DNA from: Filimonas zeae
GTDB taxonomy: Bacteria; Bacteroidota; Bacteroidia; Chitinophagales; Chitinophagaceae
Length of the DNA stretch: 64,000 bases
Reading direction: 5' to 3'
Assembly: GCF_014641615.1 (NCBI RefSeq)
Contig: NZ_BMIB01000002.1
Coordinates: 1,472,672 to 1,536,671, forward strand
In this document: positions 7,928 to 16,110 of the stretch, piece after piece
Layout: each line of letters opens with the position of its first letter
Numbering within the stretch: position 1 is the first letter of the stretch
Translations under genes and position numbers: made by a program
Notes under the pieces: model-generated
Told to the model about the DNA's origin: nothing
Seen by the model: the letters and a program-made list of their open reading frames with translations, nothing else
Databases searched by the model: none

Positions 7928-9763
7928 ATGTGTGGAATAGTTGGTTACACAGGGCCACGTCAGGCTTACCCGGTTATACTGAAAGGTTTAAAAAGATTAG
8001 AATACAGGGGATATGACAGTTCTGGTGTAGCGCTTTTAAACGGAGGATTACATGTTTATAAGAAGAAAGGCAAGGTTGCAGACCTGGAAGAAACACTGGT
8101 AGGCAAAAACATGGAAGGCCATATAGGCATTGGCCATACCCGCTGGGCTACCCACGGCGAACCTAACGACCGCAATGCACACCCCCACTTATCGCAAAGT
8201 GGCAGAATAGCCATGATTCACAATGGCATTATTGAAAACTACGCTCAGATAAAGCAGGATCTGATAGCCAAAGGCTATACATTTAAAAGTGACACAGATA
8301 CAGAGGTACTGCTGAACTTTATAGATGATATCCGCATTAAGAATGAGTGCCCGCTGGAAGAAGCAGTGCGTATTGCACTTCGCCGCGTGGTAGGTGCTTA
8401 TTGTATTCTGGTAATAGACAACGAAGATCCTGAAACTATTATAGCAGCCCGCAAAGGCAGCCCGCTTGTAATTGGCATTGGCAAAGGAGAACACTTCCTG
8501 GCATCTGATGCTTCGCCCATTATCGAATACACCAAAGAAGTAGTGTACGTAAACGACTACGAAATTGCCATCGTACGTCCGGACGAACTGATTCTCAAAA
8601 ATCTGGGTAACGAAAAACAAACTCCCTTCATTACCAAACTGGATATGGATCTTACCGCTATTGAAAAAGGCGGCTACGATCACTTTATGTTAAAGGAAAT
8701 TTTTGAGCAGCCGCATACCATTTATGATTGTTTACGCGGACGTCTGGATGCCGAAAACGGCAATATTACCATGAGTGGTATTCAGAAATATGCAGAGCAG
8801 ATTATCAACGCCAACCGCATTATCATTATCGCCTGCGGCACCAGCTGGCATGCCGGTCTGGTAGCTGAATATGTTATTGAAGAGCTGTGCCGTATTCCTG
8901 TGGAGGTAGAATATGCCTCAGAGTTCCGTTACCGCAACCCCATCATTCATAAAGGCGATGTAATCATTGCTATCTCGCAGAGTGGTGAAACAGCGGATAC
9001 ACTGGTAGCTATAGAAAAAGCCAAAGAACAAGGTGCTATTATACTGGGCATTGTAAACGCAGTGGGCTCTTCTATTGCCCGTGCCTCACATGCAGGGGCT
9101 TACACCCATGCAGGCCCTGAAATTGGTGTAGCCAGTACCAAAGCATTTACCGCGCAGTTAGCTGTGCTTACTATGGCTGCGCTTACGCTGGGCTTACAAA
9201 AAGGCACGCTGGAACGCGACAAATACCTGTTGCTGTGCAAAGAGCTGGCAGCTATTCCGGAAAAAGTAGACGTAATATTAAAACTGGACAGCCAGATTAA
9301 AGCGCTGGCTGAAAAATATAAGGATGCAGCAGACGCACTGTTTCTGGGCAGGGGTTATAACTTCCCTGTGGCACTGGAAGGCGCGCTGAAGCTGAAAGAG
9401 ATTTCGTACATACATGCAGAAGGATACCCTGCTGCTGAAATGAAGCACGGCCCTATTGCCCTGGTAACCGAGCAACTGCCGGTTGTGTTTGTGGCTACCA
9501 AAGACTCTTACCACGAAAAAGTGGTGAGCAATATGCAGGAAATTAAAGCCCGCAAAGGCAAGGTAATAGCTGTAATTACGGAAGGGGATACGGTTACCCC
9601 TACCCTGGCAGATGACATTATTGTTATACCACCTGCCCATGAAGTAGTAGCCCCTATGCTTAGCGTAGTGCCTTTACAACTGCTGGCTTACCATGTGGGT
9701 GTTGCCAAAGGTTATGATGTAGACAAGCCACGTAACCTGGCTAAGAGCGTTACAGTTGAATAA
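7928..9763 (+). CDS. glmS: glutamine--fructose-6-phosphate aminotransferase (isomerizing)
   Basis: 611 residues, normal GlmS length. Cys2 after the initiator Met (MCGIVGY) is the N-terminal nucleophile of the glutamine amidotransferase domain, which carries the LEYRGYDSSG and GHTRWATHGEP motifs (residues 1-230). Two SIS sugar-isomerase domains follow, with CGTSWHAG and SQSGETADTL. The extreme C-terminus PRNLAKSVTVE is the conserved GlmS tail. It makes glucosamine-6-phosphate for peptidoglycan and LPS precursors. The gene is 5 bp ahead of a DUF4954 gene, so they are one operon. I see no glmS ribozyme in the short leader. Confidence 0.97.
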   Translation: MCGIVGYTGPRQAYPVILKGLKRLEYRGYDSSGVALLNGGLHVYKKKGKVADLEETLVGKNMEGHIGIGHTRWATHGEPNDRNAHPHLSQSGRIAMIHNGIIENYAQIKQDLIAKGYTFKSDTDTEVLLNFIDDIRIKNECPLEEAVRIALRRVVGAYCILVIDNEDPETIIAARKGSPLVIGIGKGEHFLASDASPIIEYTKEVVYVNDYEIAIVRPDELILKNLGNEKQTPFITKLDMDLTAIEKGGYDHFMLKEIFEQPHTIYDCLRGRLDAENGNITMSGIQKYAEQIINANRIIIIACGTSWHAGLVAEYVIEELCRIPVEVEYASEFRYRNPIIHKGDVIIAISQSGETADTLVAIEKAKEQGAIILGIVNAVGSSIARASHAGAYTHAGPEIGVASTKAFTAQLAVLTMAALTLGLQKGTLERDKYLLLCKELAAIPEKVDVILKLDSQIKALAEKYKDAADALFLGRGYNFPVALEGALKLKEISYIHAEGYPAAEMKHGPIALVTEQLPVVFVATKDSYHEKVVSNMQEIKARKGKVIAVITEGDTVTPTLADDIIVIPPAHEVVAPMLSVVPLQLLAYHVGVAKGYDVDKPRNLAKSVTVE

Positions 9764-9768
9764 AAGAG

Positions 9769-12003
9769 ATGCCTATGCCTCAGAATATTATCAGGAAGAG
9801 TGGAATTGAAAGTATCGGATATGGCTTTATAAAACCGGAGTATCTTCCCAAAAACAAAGATGAATATTACCTGCGTAATATTCAGAACAGAAGCGGTATT
9901 GACTATAGAAAACTCAGCGCTTACGAAATTGAAGTGCTGGTAAGAAATGGCAATACCAGCGACAACTGGAATAACATTCTGGTTTCCGATGCGTTCAATG
10001 CACAACTGGTTAAGCATTGCAAATTTTATGGTCTGGTACGTATAGGAAAACTGGAGCCCTATTGCCTGGAATTCAGTGATCTGAAAGTGCCGGTGGGTTT
10101 ATACAATTCAACTATTATCAGTTGCGACCTGGGCGACAATGTAGTTATTGACAACGTTAACTACCTATCGCATTACATTATTGGCAACGAGGTAATTATT
10201 GTAAATGTTAACGAACTAACCACTACCGACCGGGCTAAATTCGGCAACGGTATTGTTAAGGATGGCGAAAGCGAATCTATCCGTATATGGATGGAAATCT
10301 GTAATGAAAACGGTGGCCGCAGCGTAATTCCCTTTAATGGAATGCTGCCCGGAGATGCGTACCTGTGGAGTAAATACAGAGACGATGAAGCCCTGCTGCA
10401 ACAGTTTAAAAACTTTACAGAGCAGCAGTTTAAAACACAAAGAGGTTATTACGGTAAAATAGGCGACAGAACTGTTATTAAAAACAGCAGCATTATAAAA
10501 GACGTTTGGATAGGTTCAGACGCTTATATAAAAGGCGCCAACAAACTCAAAAACCTCACCATCAACTCCGGCCCGGAAGGCAGGTCGCAGATTGGTGAAG
10601 GTTGTGAGATTGTTAATGGTATTATCGGGTTTGGTTGCCGTATCTTCTATGGCGTAAAAGCCGTACGTTTTGTAATGGCCTCTCACTCGCAGTTAAAGTA
10701 TGGTGCGCGCCTCATCAACTCTTATCTGGGAAGTAACGCCACTATCTCCTGCTGCGAAGTGTTGAATTCACTCATATTTCCGGCACACGAACAGCACCAT
10801 AACAACTCCTTCTTATGTGCGGCCCTTATTATGGGGCAAAGCAATATTGCCGCAGGTGCCACCATTGGCTCCAACCACAACTCACGCAGCCCCGATGGGG
10901 AACTGATTGCGGGGCGTGGCTTCTGGCCCGGTTTGTCTGTAAGCCTGAAACACAATACCCGTTTTGCCAGCTTTACCATTCTGGCAAAAGGCAACTACAG
11001 TTACGAGCTGGATATACCGTTGCCTTTTTCGCTGGTTAGTAATAACGAAACATTGAACCAGCTTACCGTAATGCCGGCTTACTGGCTTATGTACAACATG
11101 TATGCACTGGAGCGTAATGCATGGAAGTATGGCGACCGTGATAAGCGTACAGATAAAACGCAGTTGCTGGAATACGATTATCTGGCACCTGACAGCGTTA
11201 ACGAATTATTCCATTCTCTGCAATTGCTGGAACGTTTTATAGGCAAGGCATGGTACCTGCGCGAGAAGCCGGGCAAACAAGCCCCTCAACCCGCTGTATG
11301 TGCAGCCAAAGGAAAAGAACTGCTGGAAGCAGGCGACCCGGTTGTTGATGAGCTGGAAGTACTGGCGGAAGGCTTTGAAAATGCAAAACGTAAAACGGTA
11401 ATAGTAAAAGCCGCCAAAGCCTGGCATATTTATAAAGAGCTGATTATTTACTACGGCATTCAGCAACTACTTGTGTTTGCCGCAGAAAACAAACCCAAAT
11501 CGCTCACAGAGCTAAAAAGCCTGTTACCTGTTATTGGCAACCGGACAGAATGGATGAATATAGGCGGGCAACTGATGCCTGCTGAGGAAGTGCAAACGTT
11601 AAAAACCAGGATTAAAGAGAACAAAATAAAATCGTGGGATGCCATTCACCAGTACTATACGGAGGCTGGCAGCAAATACCCGGCACAAAAGCTGAAACAT
11701 GCGTTGGCCAGCCTGCAGGAGCTTTTGCAGATAAACCTGAAGAAAGCAGACACACAAGTGTATGCAGACTTATCGGATAAAGCTATAGCTACCAAAGAAT
11801 GGATGACCCAGGGCATTTACGATTCCAGAGCCAAAGACTATCAGAACAAATTCCGTAAAATGGTATACACCAGCAAGGCGGAGATGGATAAGGTAGTTGG
11901 TAAACTGGAAGATAACAGCTTTATTCAGCAGCAGCAGGAAGAGCTGGCCCGTATGAAACGCGAAGTAAAAAGCTTCAAGAGAATACAACAAATCAGCGCA
12001 TAA
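9769..12003 (+). CDS. DUF4954-family protein with hexapeptide beta-helix
   Basis: 744 residues. The first half contains a left-handed parallel beta-helix, visible as repeated I/V-x-x hexapeptide turns (for example IGEGCEIVNGIIGFGCRIFYGVKA and IAAGATIGSNHNSR), as in GlmU-type acyltransferases and nucleotidyltransferases. The second half (about 430-744) is helical and charged, ending in a coiled coil. This matches the Bacteroidota DUF4954 family, whose function is not established. A second ATG at 9775 is preceded by AAAGAG at better spacing and may be the true start. It is 5 bp behind glmS, which suggests a role in amino-sugar metabolism. Confidence 0.8.
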   Translation: MPMPQNIIRKSGIESIGYGFIKPEYLPKNKDEYYLRNIQNRSGIDYRKLSAYEIEVLVRNGNTSDNWNNILVSDAFNAQLVKHCKFYGLVRIGKLEPYCLEFSDLKVPVGLYNSTIISCDLGDNVVIDNVNYLSHYIIGNEVIIVNVNELTTTDRAKFGNGIVKDGESESIRIWMEICNENGGRSVIPFNGMLPGDAYLWSKYRDDEALLQQFKNFTEQQFKTQRGYYGKIGDRTVIKNSSIIKDVWIGSDAYIKGANKLKNLTINSGPEGRSQIGEGCEIVNGIIGFGCRIFYGVKAVRFVMASHSQLKYGARLINSYLGSNATISCCEVLNSLIFPAHEQHHNNSFLCAALIMGQSNIAAGATIGSNHNSRSPDGELIAGRGFWPGLSVSLKHNTRFASFTILAKGNYSYELDIPLPFSLVSNNETLNQLTVMPAYWLMYNMYALERNAWKYGDRDKRTDKTQLLEYDYLAPDSVNELFHSLQLLERFIGKAWYLREKPGKQAPQPAVCAAKGKELLEAGDPVVDELEVLAEGFENAKRKTVIVKAAKAWHIYKELIIYYGIQQLLVFAAENKPKSLTELKSLLPVIGNRTEWMNIGGQLMPAEEVQTLKTRIKENKIKSWDAIHQYYTEAGSKYPAQKLKHALASLQELLQINLKKADTQVYADLSDKAIATKEWMTQGIYDSRAKDYQNKFRKMVYTSKAEMDKVVGKLEDNSFIQQQQEELARMKREVKSFKRIQQISA

Positions 12004-12060
12004 ATAGCCCTAAGGCCAGTAACTTAACTTATAAGACTAACTGGCTGCTACGGGTTTACA

Positions 12061-12106
12061 AAAAGTAAAAGGCTGTATCAAACGAATGATACAGCCTTTT
12101 ACTTTT
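12061..12106. terminator. 20-bp-stem bidirectional terminator
   Basis: A perfect inverted repeat: the arm AAAAGTAAAAGGCTGTATCA (12061-12080) and its exact complement (12087-12106) around the loop AACGAA. It separates the DUF4954 gene from the convergent lipoprotein gene. It shares its loop-proximal TGTATCA/TGATACA with the hairpin at 24256-24290. A weaker GCCAGT/ACTGGC pairing lies just upstream. Confidence 0.9.
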
Positions 12107-12169
12107 GTATCACTCTGTTCCCAAACGGAGCAGATTGATACAAATTTTATTTCAGAACGTTATACTTGC

Positions 12170-12430
12170 TTATTGCTGCTCCGGAATACTATCCAGATGA
12201 ATACTTACCGAAGCAGGTGCATTTTCAATCATTTTAGCTGCGGTATCTTTCTCCTGAAGACGTTGGGCGCTGTCAGCCACACTTAACCCGGGTTTGGGAG
12301 TAATAACAACAGTTGAATCGCCAGCCGCATTTACTACTATGCTAGAATCACCTTGTACGGCTTTTTCTTCTTTGTTTCCGCAACTGGTAAGCGCTGCGGA
12401 TAAACCCACCACCAACAACAGACATTTCAT
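12170..12430 (-). CDS. small hypothetical lipoprotein
   Basis: With the ATG at 12430 the 86-residue product begins MKCLLLVVGLSAALTSCGNK, a lipoprotein signal peptide with lipobox LTSC. Three more upstream codons (ATG 12439) are possible. The mature part is short, acidic and low in complexity, with no domain I recognise. It lies 27 bp behind der on the same strand and probably shares its transcript. Function unknown. Confidence 0.75.
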   Translation of the reverse strand: MKCLLLVVGLSAALTSCGNKEEKAVQGDSSIVVNAAGDSTVVITPKPGLSVADSAQRLQEKDTAAKMIENAPASVSIHLDSIPEQQ

Positions 12431-12457
12431 GGGAAACAATATTTATAATTCAGGTTC

Positions 12458-13774
12458 TTATTTTTTACGGAAGAACAATCTTACAGGTACACCACGGAAA
12501 TTGAAGTTTTTACGCAACTGATTTTCCAGGTAGTTTTTATAAGGCTGTTTAATATCATCCGGGAAGTTAGAGAAGAATGCAAAGGAAGGTGTGTGTGTAG
12601 GCAGCTGTGTTACATACTTAATAGTAATAGCATGGCCACGTACCACCGGCGCACGGTAAGCCTGCACCGCCTTCAGCATAATTTCGTTCAGCTGGCTGGT
12701 TGTTATTTTGCGCTGCTTGTTTTCGTACACTTCCATGGCCAGTTCAATAGCCTTAAAAATACGCGTCTTCTCTTTGGCTGAAATAAACAGTATCGGAATA
12801 TCGTTAAATGGTGCCAGACGCTTTTTCAGGTTTTGTTCGTAATCGCGGGCGGTATTGGTTTCCTTGCCTTCAATAGCATCCCACTTATTCACCAGTACTA
12901 CAATCCCCTTCCCCTTGCGGGCAGCCAGCGAGTAAATGTTTATATCCTGAGCGGTAATTCCTTTTTCAGCATCCAGTACCAGCAGGCAAATGTCCGCTTC
13001 ATCCATAGCTTTAATGGCGCGGATGATGGAATAAAATTCCAGATCGTCTTTCTCTTTGCTCTTTTTACGTATACCCGCAGTATCAATCAGTACAAACTCT
13101 TTCTGGTATAAGTTATAATGGGTGTGAATGGTATCGCGGGTAGTACCTGCTATATCACTTACAATAGTACGTTCTTCGCCAATCAGGGCATTCAGCAAGG
13201 AAGATTTACCCACGTTAGGTTGCCCTATAATGGCAAAACGAGGTATGGCAGCATCTGTATTCACTGCATCTTCCTTATCCTCAGGAATCAGTGCAGTAAT
13301 GGCATCCAGCAATTCACCGGTACCGCTACCGGTCATACTGCTGAGAAAAAAGATTTCATCAAAGCCCATGCTGTAAAACTCGGTAGCAGCCAGTTGACGC
13401 TCGCTGTTATCTACCTTATTCACCGCCATAAAAACAGGCGTTTTATACCGGCGCAGCATATCGGCCATAGCTTCATCCAGCTCGGTAATACCTACCGCCA
13501 CATCGGTCATAAATATCAGGGCGTCTGCTTCATCAATGGCAATTTTAACCTGCTTGCGTATTTCAGATTCAAAAACATCATCAGAGCCGGCAACAAAACC
13601 ACCGGTATCAATTACGTTAAATGTTTTACCGTTCCAGTCTGTAACACCATACTGGCGGTCGCGTGTTACGCCGCTTACATCATCAACAATGGCCTTACGC
13701 TGTTCCAGCAGGCGGTTGAAGAATGTACTTTTTCCCACGTTTGGTCTTCCAACTATCGCTACAGTAAATGACAT
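12458..13774 (-). CDS. der: ribosome-associated GTPase Der (EngA)
   Basis: 438 residues with two tandem GTPase domains. P-loops are GRPNVGKSTF (residues 8-17) and GQPNVGKSSL (about 186-195), each followed by switch motifs (DTGG and DTAG) and NKxD (NKVD and NKWD). The KH-like C-terminal domain ends in the usual basic PVRLFFRKK. Der is essential for 50S ribosome assembly. It sits 24 bp downstream of era, so the two ribosome-assembly GTPases are co-transcribed. Confidence 0.97.
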   Translation of the reverse strand: MSFTVAIVGRPNVGKSTFFNRLLEQRKAIVDDVSGVTRDRQYGVTDWNGKTFNVIDTGGFVAGSDDVFESEIRKQVKIAIDEADALIFMTDVAVGITELDEAMADMLRRYKTPVFMAVNKVDNSERQLAATEFYSMGFDEIFFLSSMTGSGTGELLDAITALIPEDKEDAVNTDAAIPRFAIIGQPNVGKSSLLNALIGEERTIVSDIAGTTRDTIHTHYNLYQKEFVLIDTAGIRKKSKEKDDLEFYSIIRAIKAMDEADICLLVLDAEKGITAQDINIYSLAARKGKGIVVLVNKWDAIEGKETNTARDYEQNLKKRLAPFNDIPILFISAKEKTRIFKAIELAMEVYENKQRKITTSQLNEIMLKAVQAYRAPVVRGHAITIKYVTQLPTHTPSFAFFSNFPDDIKQPYKNYLENQLRKNFNFRGVPVRLFFRKK

Positions 13775-13798
13775 AAACTCTTAATTAATATTCACCGA

Positions 13799-14671
13799 TT
13801 AATGATATCCGTATTCTTTCAGCTGCTGATCGTTATCGCGCCATTTGGGGCGCACTTTAATAAACAACTGCAAAAATACTTTCTGTTGCAGAAACTGTTC
13901 AATATCCTCCCGGGCCATGGTACCAATCTTTTTAATCATACTCCCTTTCCCGCCTAGCAGAATCGCTTTCTGCGATTCGCGTTGAACAATTATATCTGCC
14001 TGTATTTTTATTAATGTTTCTTTTTCCTTGAATTCATTTACCAGCACTGCGGTATGGTAAGGTATTTCATCGCCAAACAAATGGAAAACCTTTTCCCGCA
14101 CCATCTCTGCCACAAAAAACTTAGTAGGCAGGTCGGTCAGGTCATCTTCACTGTAAAACGGATCACCTTCCGGCAGCAATTCTATAATACTGCTTTTCAG
14201 CTCATCCAGGTTACTCTGTTTTAATGCCGAAACGGTAATTACCTTCTTTGCATAACGCTGGGCAGCAAAAAACGTTTTCACGGTTTCTAATGTTCCCGGT
14301 TTTACGGTATCTGTTTTGTTTATTACCACAATAGCAGGCACCTTCAAACGCAGCGAATCAAATAATTCATGATTTTCTTCCCGGTTATCGCCCGCATCTA
14401 CCAGCAACACTGCCAGATCTGCATCTTCCAGCGCGCTTTTTACAGACCCCATCATTTTTTCGTGCAGCTTATACTTAGGCTCTATAATGCCGGGGGTATC
14501 TGAGAAAATTATCTGGTATTCACCGGGCTCTGTCAAAAAACCTTTAATACGATGACGCGTAGTTTGTACTTTGGGAGAAACAATAGCCAGTTTTTCACCG
14601 AGCAGTGCATTTAACAAGGTGCTTTTTCCCGCATTGGGCTTACCGAATATGTTAACAAAACCTGCCTTCAT
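13799..14671 (-). CDS. era: GTPase Era
   Basis: 290 residues. The N-terminal GTPase domain has GKPNAGKST (residues 10-18), DTPG and NKTD. The C-terminal KH RNA-binding domain includes the GGKGSMIKKIG loop. Era binds the 3' end of 16S rRNA and acts in 30S maturation. It is the first gene of the era-der unit and lies just downstream of two tRNA-fMet genes on the same strand. Confidence 0.97.
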   Translation of the reverse strand: MKAGFVNIFGKPNAGKSTLLNALLGEKLAIVSPKVQTTRHRIKGFLTEPGEYQIIFSDTPGIIEPKYKLHEKMMGSVKSALEDADLAVLLVDAGDNREENHELFDSLRLKVPAIVVINKTDTVKPGTLETVKTFFAAQRYAKKVITVSALKQSNLDELKSSIIELLPEGDPFYSEDDLTDLPTKFFVAEMVREKVFHLFGDEIPYHTAVLVNEFKEKETLIKIQADIIVQRESQKAILLGGKGSMIKKIGTMAREDIEQFLQQKVFLQLFIKVRPKWRDNDQQLKEYGYH

Positions 14672-14709
14672 ACTTTTAAGAGCTACACCTGCAGTGGCTA
14701 TAAATGAAT

Positions 14710-14735
14710 AAGGCCCCCAAAGAGGCCTTTTTTCT
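14710..14735. terminator. hairpin downstream of the era-proximal tRNA-fMet
   Basis: Arms AAGGCC (14710-14715) and GGCCTT (14724-14729). The T-run is strong on the plus strand (TTTTTT), but on the minus strand, where the tRNA is, only TTATTC follows. It probably helps end the tRNA transcript. Confidence 0.55.
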
Positions 14736-14738
14736 GAG

Positions 14739-14810
<72 letters not shown>

Positions 14811-14975
14811 ATTTGGATTGCAAATGTAGGATTATTTTTCATACCACCAAGAATAATTTCAAAAAGCCCGAAAAACGGCCACTTCTTTTTCTCACCGCCC
14901 AGCTGGGCGGTGCAATTTATAAGCTTATAAGCAGGGGCATAAAAAAAGGCTTCCAAATGGAAACCTTTTTCTGAG
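14811..14975. other. inter-tRNA spacer with two palindromes
   Basis: A 165-bp spacer containing a perfect 20-bp palindrome CACCGCCCAGCTGGGCGGTG (14893-14912), then a 14-bp palindrome TTATAAGCTTATAA (14917-14930), and the terminator of the second tRNA. No coding sequence is evident. Confidence 0.6.
14943..14970 (-). terminator. terminator of tRNA-fMet copy 2
   Basis: Stem AAAAAGG-C-TTCC (14943-14954) against GGAA-A-CCTTTTT (14959-14970) with one mismatch and loop AAAT. On the minus strand a seven-T run follows. Confidence 0.7.
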
Positions 14976-15047
<72 letters not shown>

Positions 15048-15108
15048 ATCTGATGCAAATGTAAATCAATATCTTACACCAGCAAAACTTTTTAGTAAAA
15101 TATATTTT

Positions 15109-15834
15109 CTAGTCTTTTCTCTTGATGGAAGAAGCGCCACTTACATCAATATGTTTGATTACCGCATCGCCTTTATAACCAATACTGCTGGCACCGGAAG
15201 CCTCGGCATTAATTTCTTTGGTGGCGGTAATGCTAATGCTGGATGCGCCGGATGCCTCCACGGTACAGGTAACCGCAGTAAGGTCGTACCCTTTCAGACT
15301 GCTGGCACCGGAAGCCTCAGCATTAAAAGTCTGCACCGTACCTGCCAGGGTAGCGCTGGAAGCACCGGTAGCGTCTATTTTAAGCGTACCGCCTTTTACA
15401 GATCCTTTAAAAGAGCTGGCACCGGATAATTCCATTTTAAGGGTACCCACCTGCAAATCGCCGGTTACACGGGCGGCAGAGGCGCCACTAAAATCGATGG
15501 TTTCCAGTGTAGTTACCGTAACATAGGCTTTTACCCCTTTGTTACCCCAGTTCCAGCTGTTCCAAGCGCCGGATTCGGGGCGTATTCTTAACACACCGTT
15601 TCTTACTTCGGTTTTTATACGGCTGAGATTTTTCTCATCGCCGGTGCTTACGGCAACTGCCTGTTCCTTACCCTGAATAATGTATACGGTTACACCACCG
15701 CTGGCTTCTATGCCGGTAAAAGATTCCACTTTCCGTACTTCTGCATTGGCATCGTACACCAGGGTTTGGGCGTGTAAAAGCGAAACTGTCAGAAAACTGA
15801 ACAAAAAAACGAGGGGTATATACTTGCGTTTCAT
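15109..15834 (-). CDS. secreted GIN-domain (DUF2807) protein
   Basis: 241 residues. A signal peptide (MKRKYIPLVFLFSFLTVSLLHAQ) is followed by the head GIN domain: an FTGIEASGGVTVYI opening and then a beta-helix of short strands each ending in SGASS or a close variant (about seven occurrences between residues 120 and 235). The family is very common in Bacteroidota, exported to the periplasm or surface, and its function is not settled. Earlier adhesin naming is weakly supported. Monocistronic, divergent from the riboswitch-controlled receptor. Confidence 0.88.
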   Translation of the reverse strand: MKRKYIPLVFLFSFLTVSLLHAQTLVYDANAEVRKVESFTGIEASGGVTVYIIQGKEQAVAVSTGDEKNLSRIKTEVRNGVLRIRPESGAWNSWNWGNKGVKAYVTVTTLETIDFSGASAARVTGDLQVGTLKMELSGASSFKGSVKGGTLKIDATGASSATLAGTVQTFNAEASGASSLKGYDLTAVTCTVEASGASSISITATKEINAEASGASSIGYKGDAVIKHIDVSGASSIKRKD

Positions 15835-15940
15835 GCTTACGAATTTATAGGTGTAACGGCGATTAAAAAATAATGTTACAGGTATTTTAAAATTTCTGCG
15901 TTTACTTTGCGGCGTTGTTCCACCAGATAAAAGGAAACAA

Positions 15941-16029
15941 CATTCCTCGGGGTGCTTTGCGTCTGCAAGACAAAAGGCTGAGATAATACCCGTAGAACCT
16001 GAACAGGGTAATGCCTGCGAAGGGAAAGG
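15941..16029 (+). ncRNA. TPP riboswitch (THI element)
   Basis: Contains the conserved THI core on the plus strand: CGGGGTGC at 15948-15955, GGCTGAGATAATACCCG starting at 15976, GAACCTGAACAGGGTAATGCC starting near 15994, then GCGAAGGGAA. The closing helix pairs TTCC near 15943 with GGGAA near 16022. It lies 80 bp ahead of the TonB-dependent receptor. TPP binding normally lowers expression, so the receptor should be made when thiamin is scarce. A near-consensus -7 element (TTACTTTG, 15902-15909) lies just upstream. Confidence 0.96.
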
Positions 16030-16110
16030 CCAGCTTCCGTTGTATATGTCCTCTCTCCTCTGTATGTACTATTCTGTTCCCTGATTTATTCATAACAAAC
16101 CAACAGGAAC

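Noticed and set aside
13118..13771. Long open frame (217 codons) on the plus strand opposite der
   Set aside because: It is a complementary-strand shadow of a well-identified gene with no plausible protein family.
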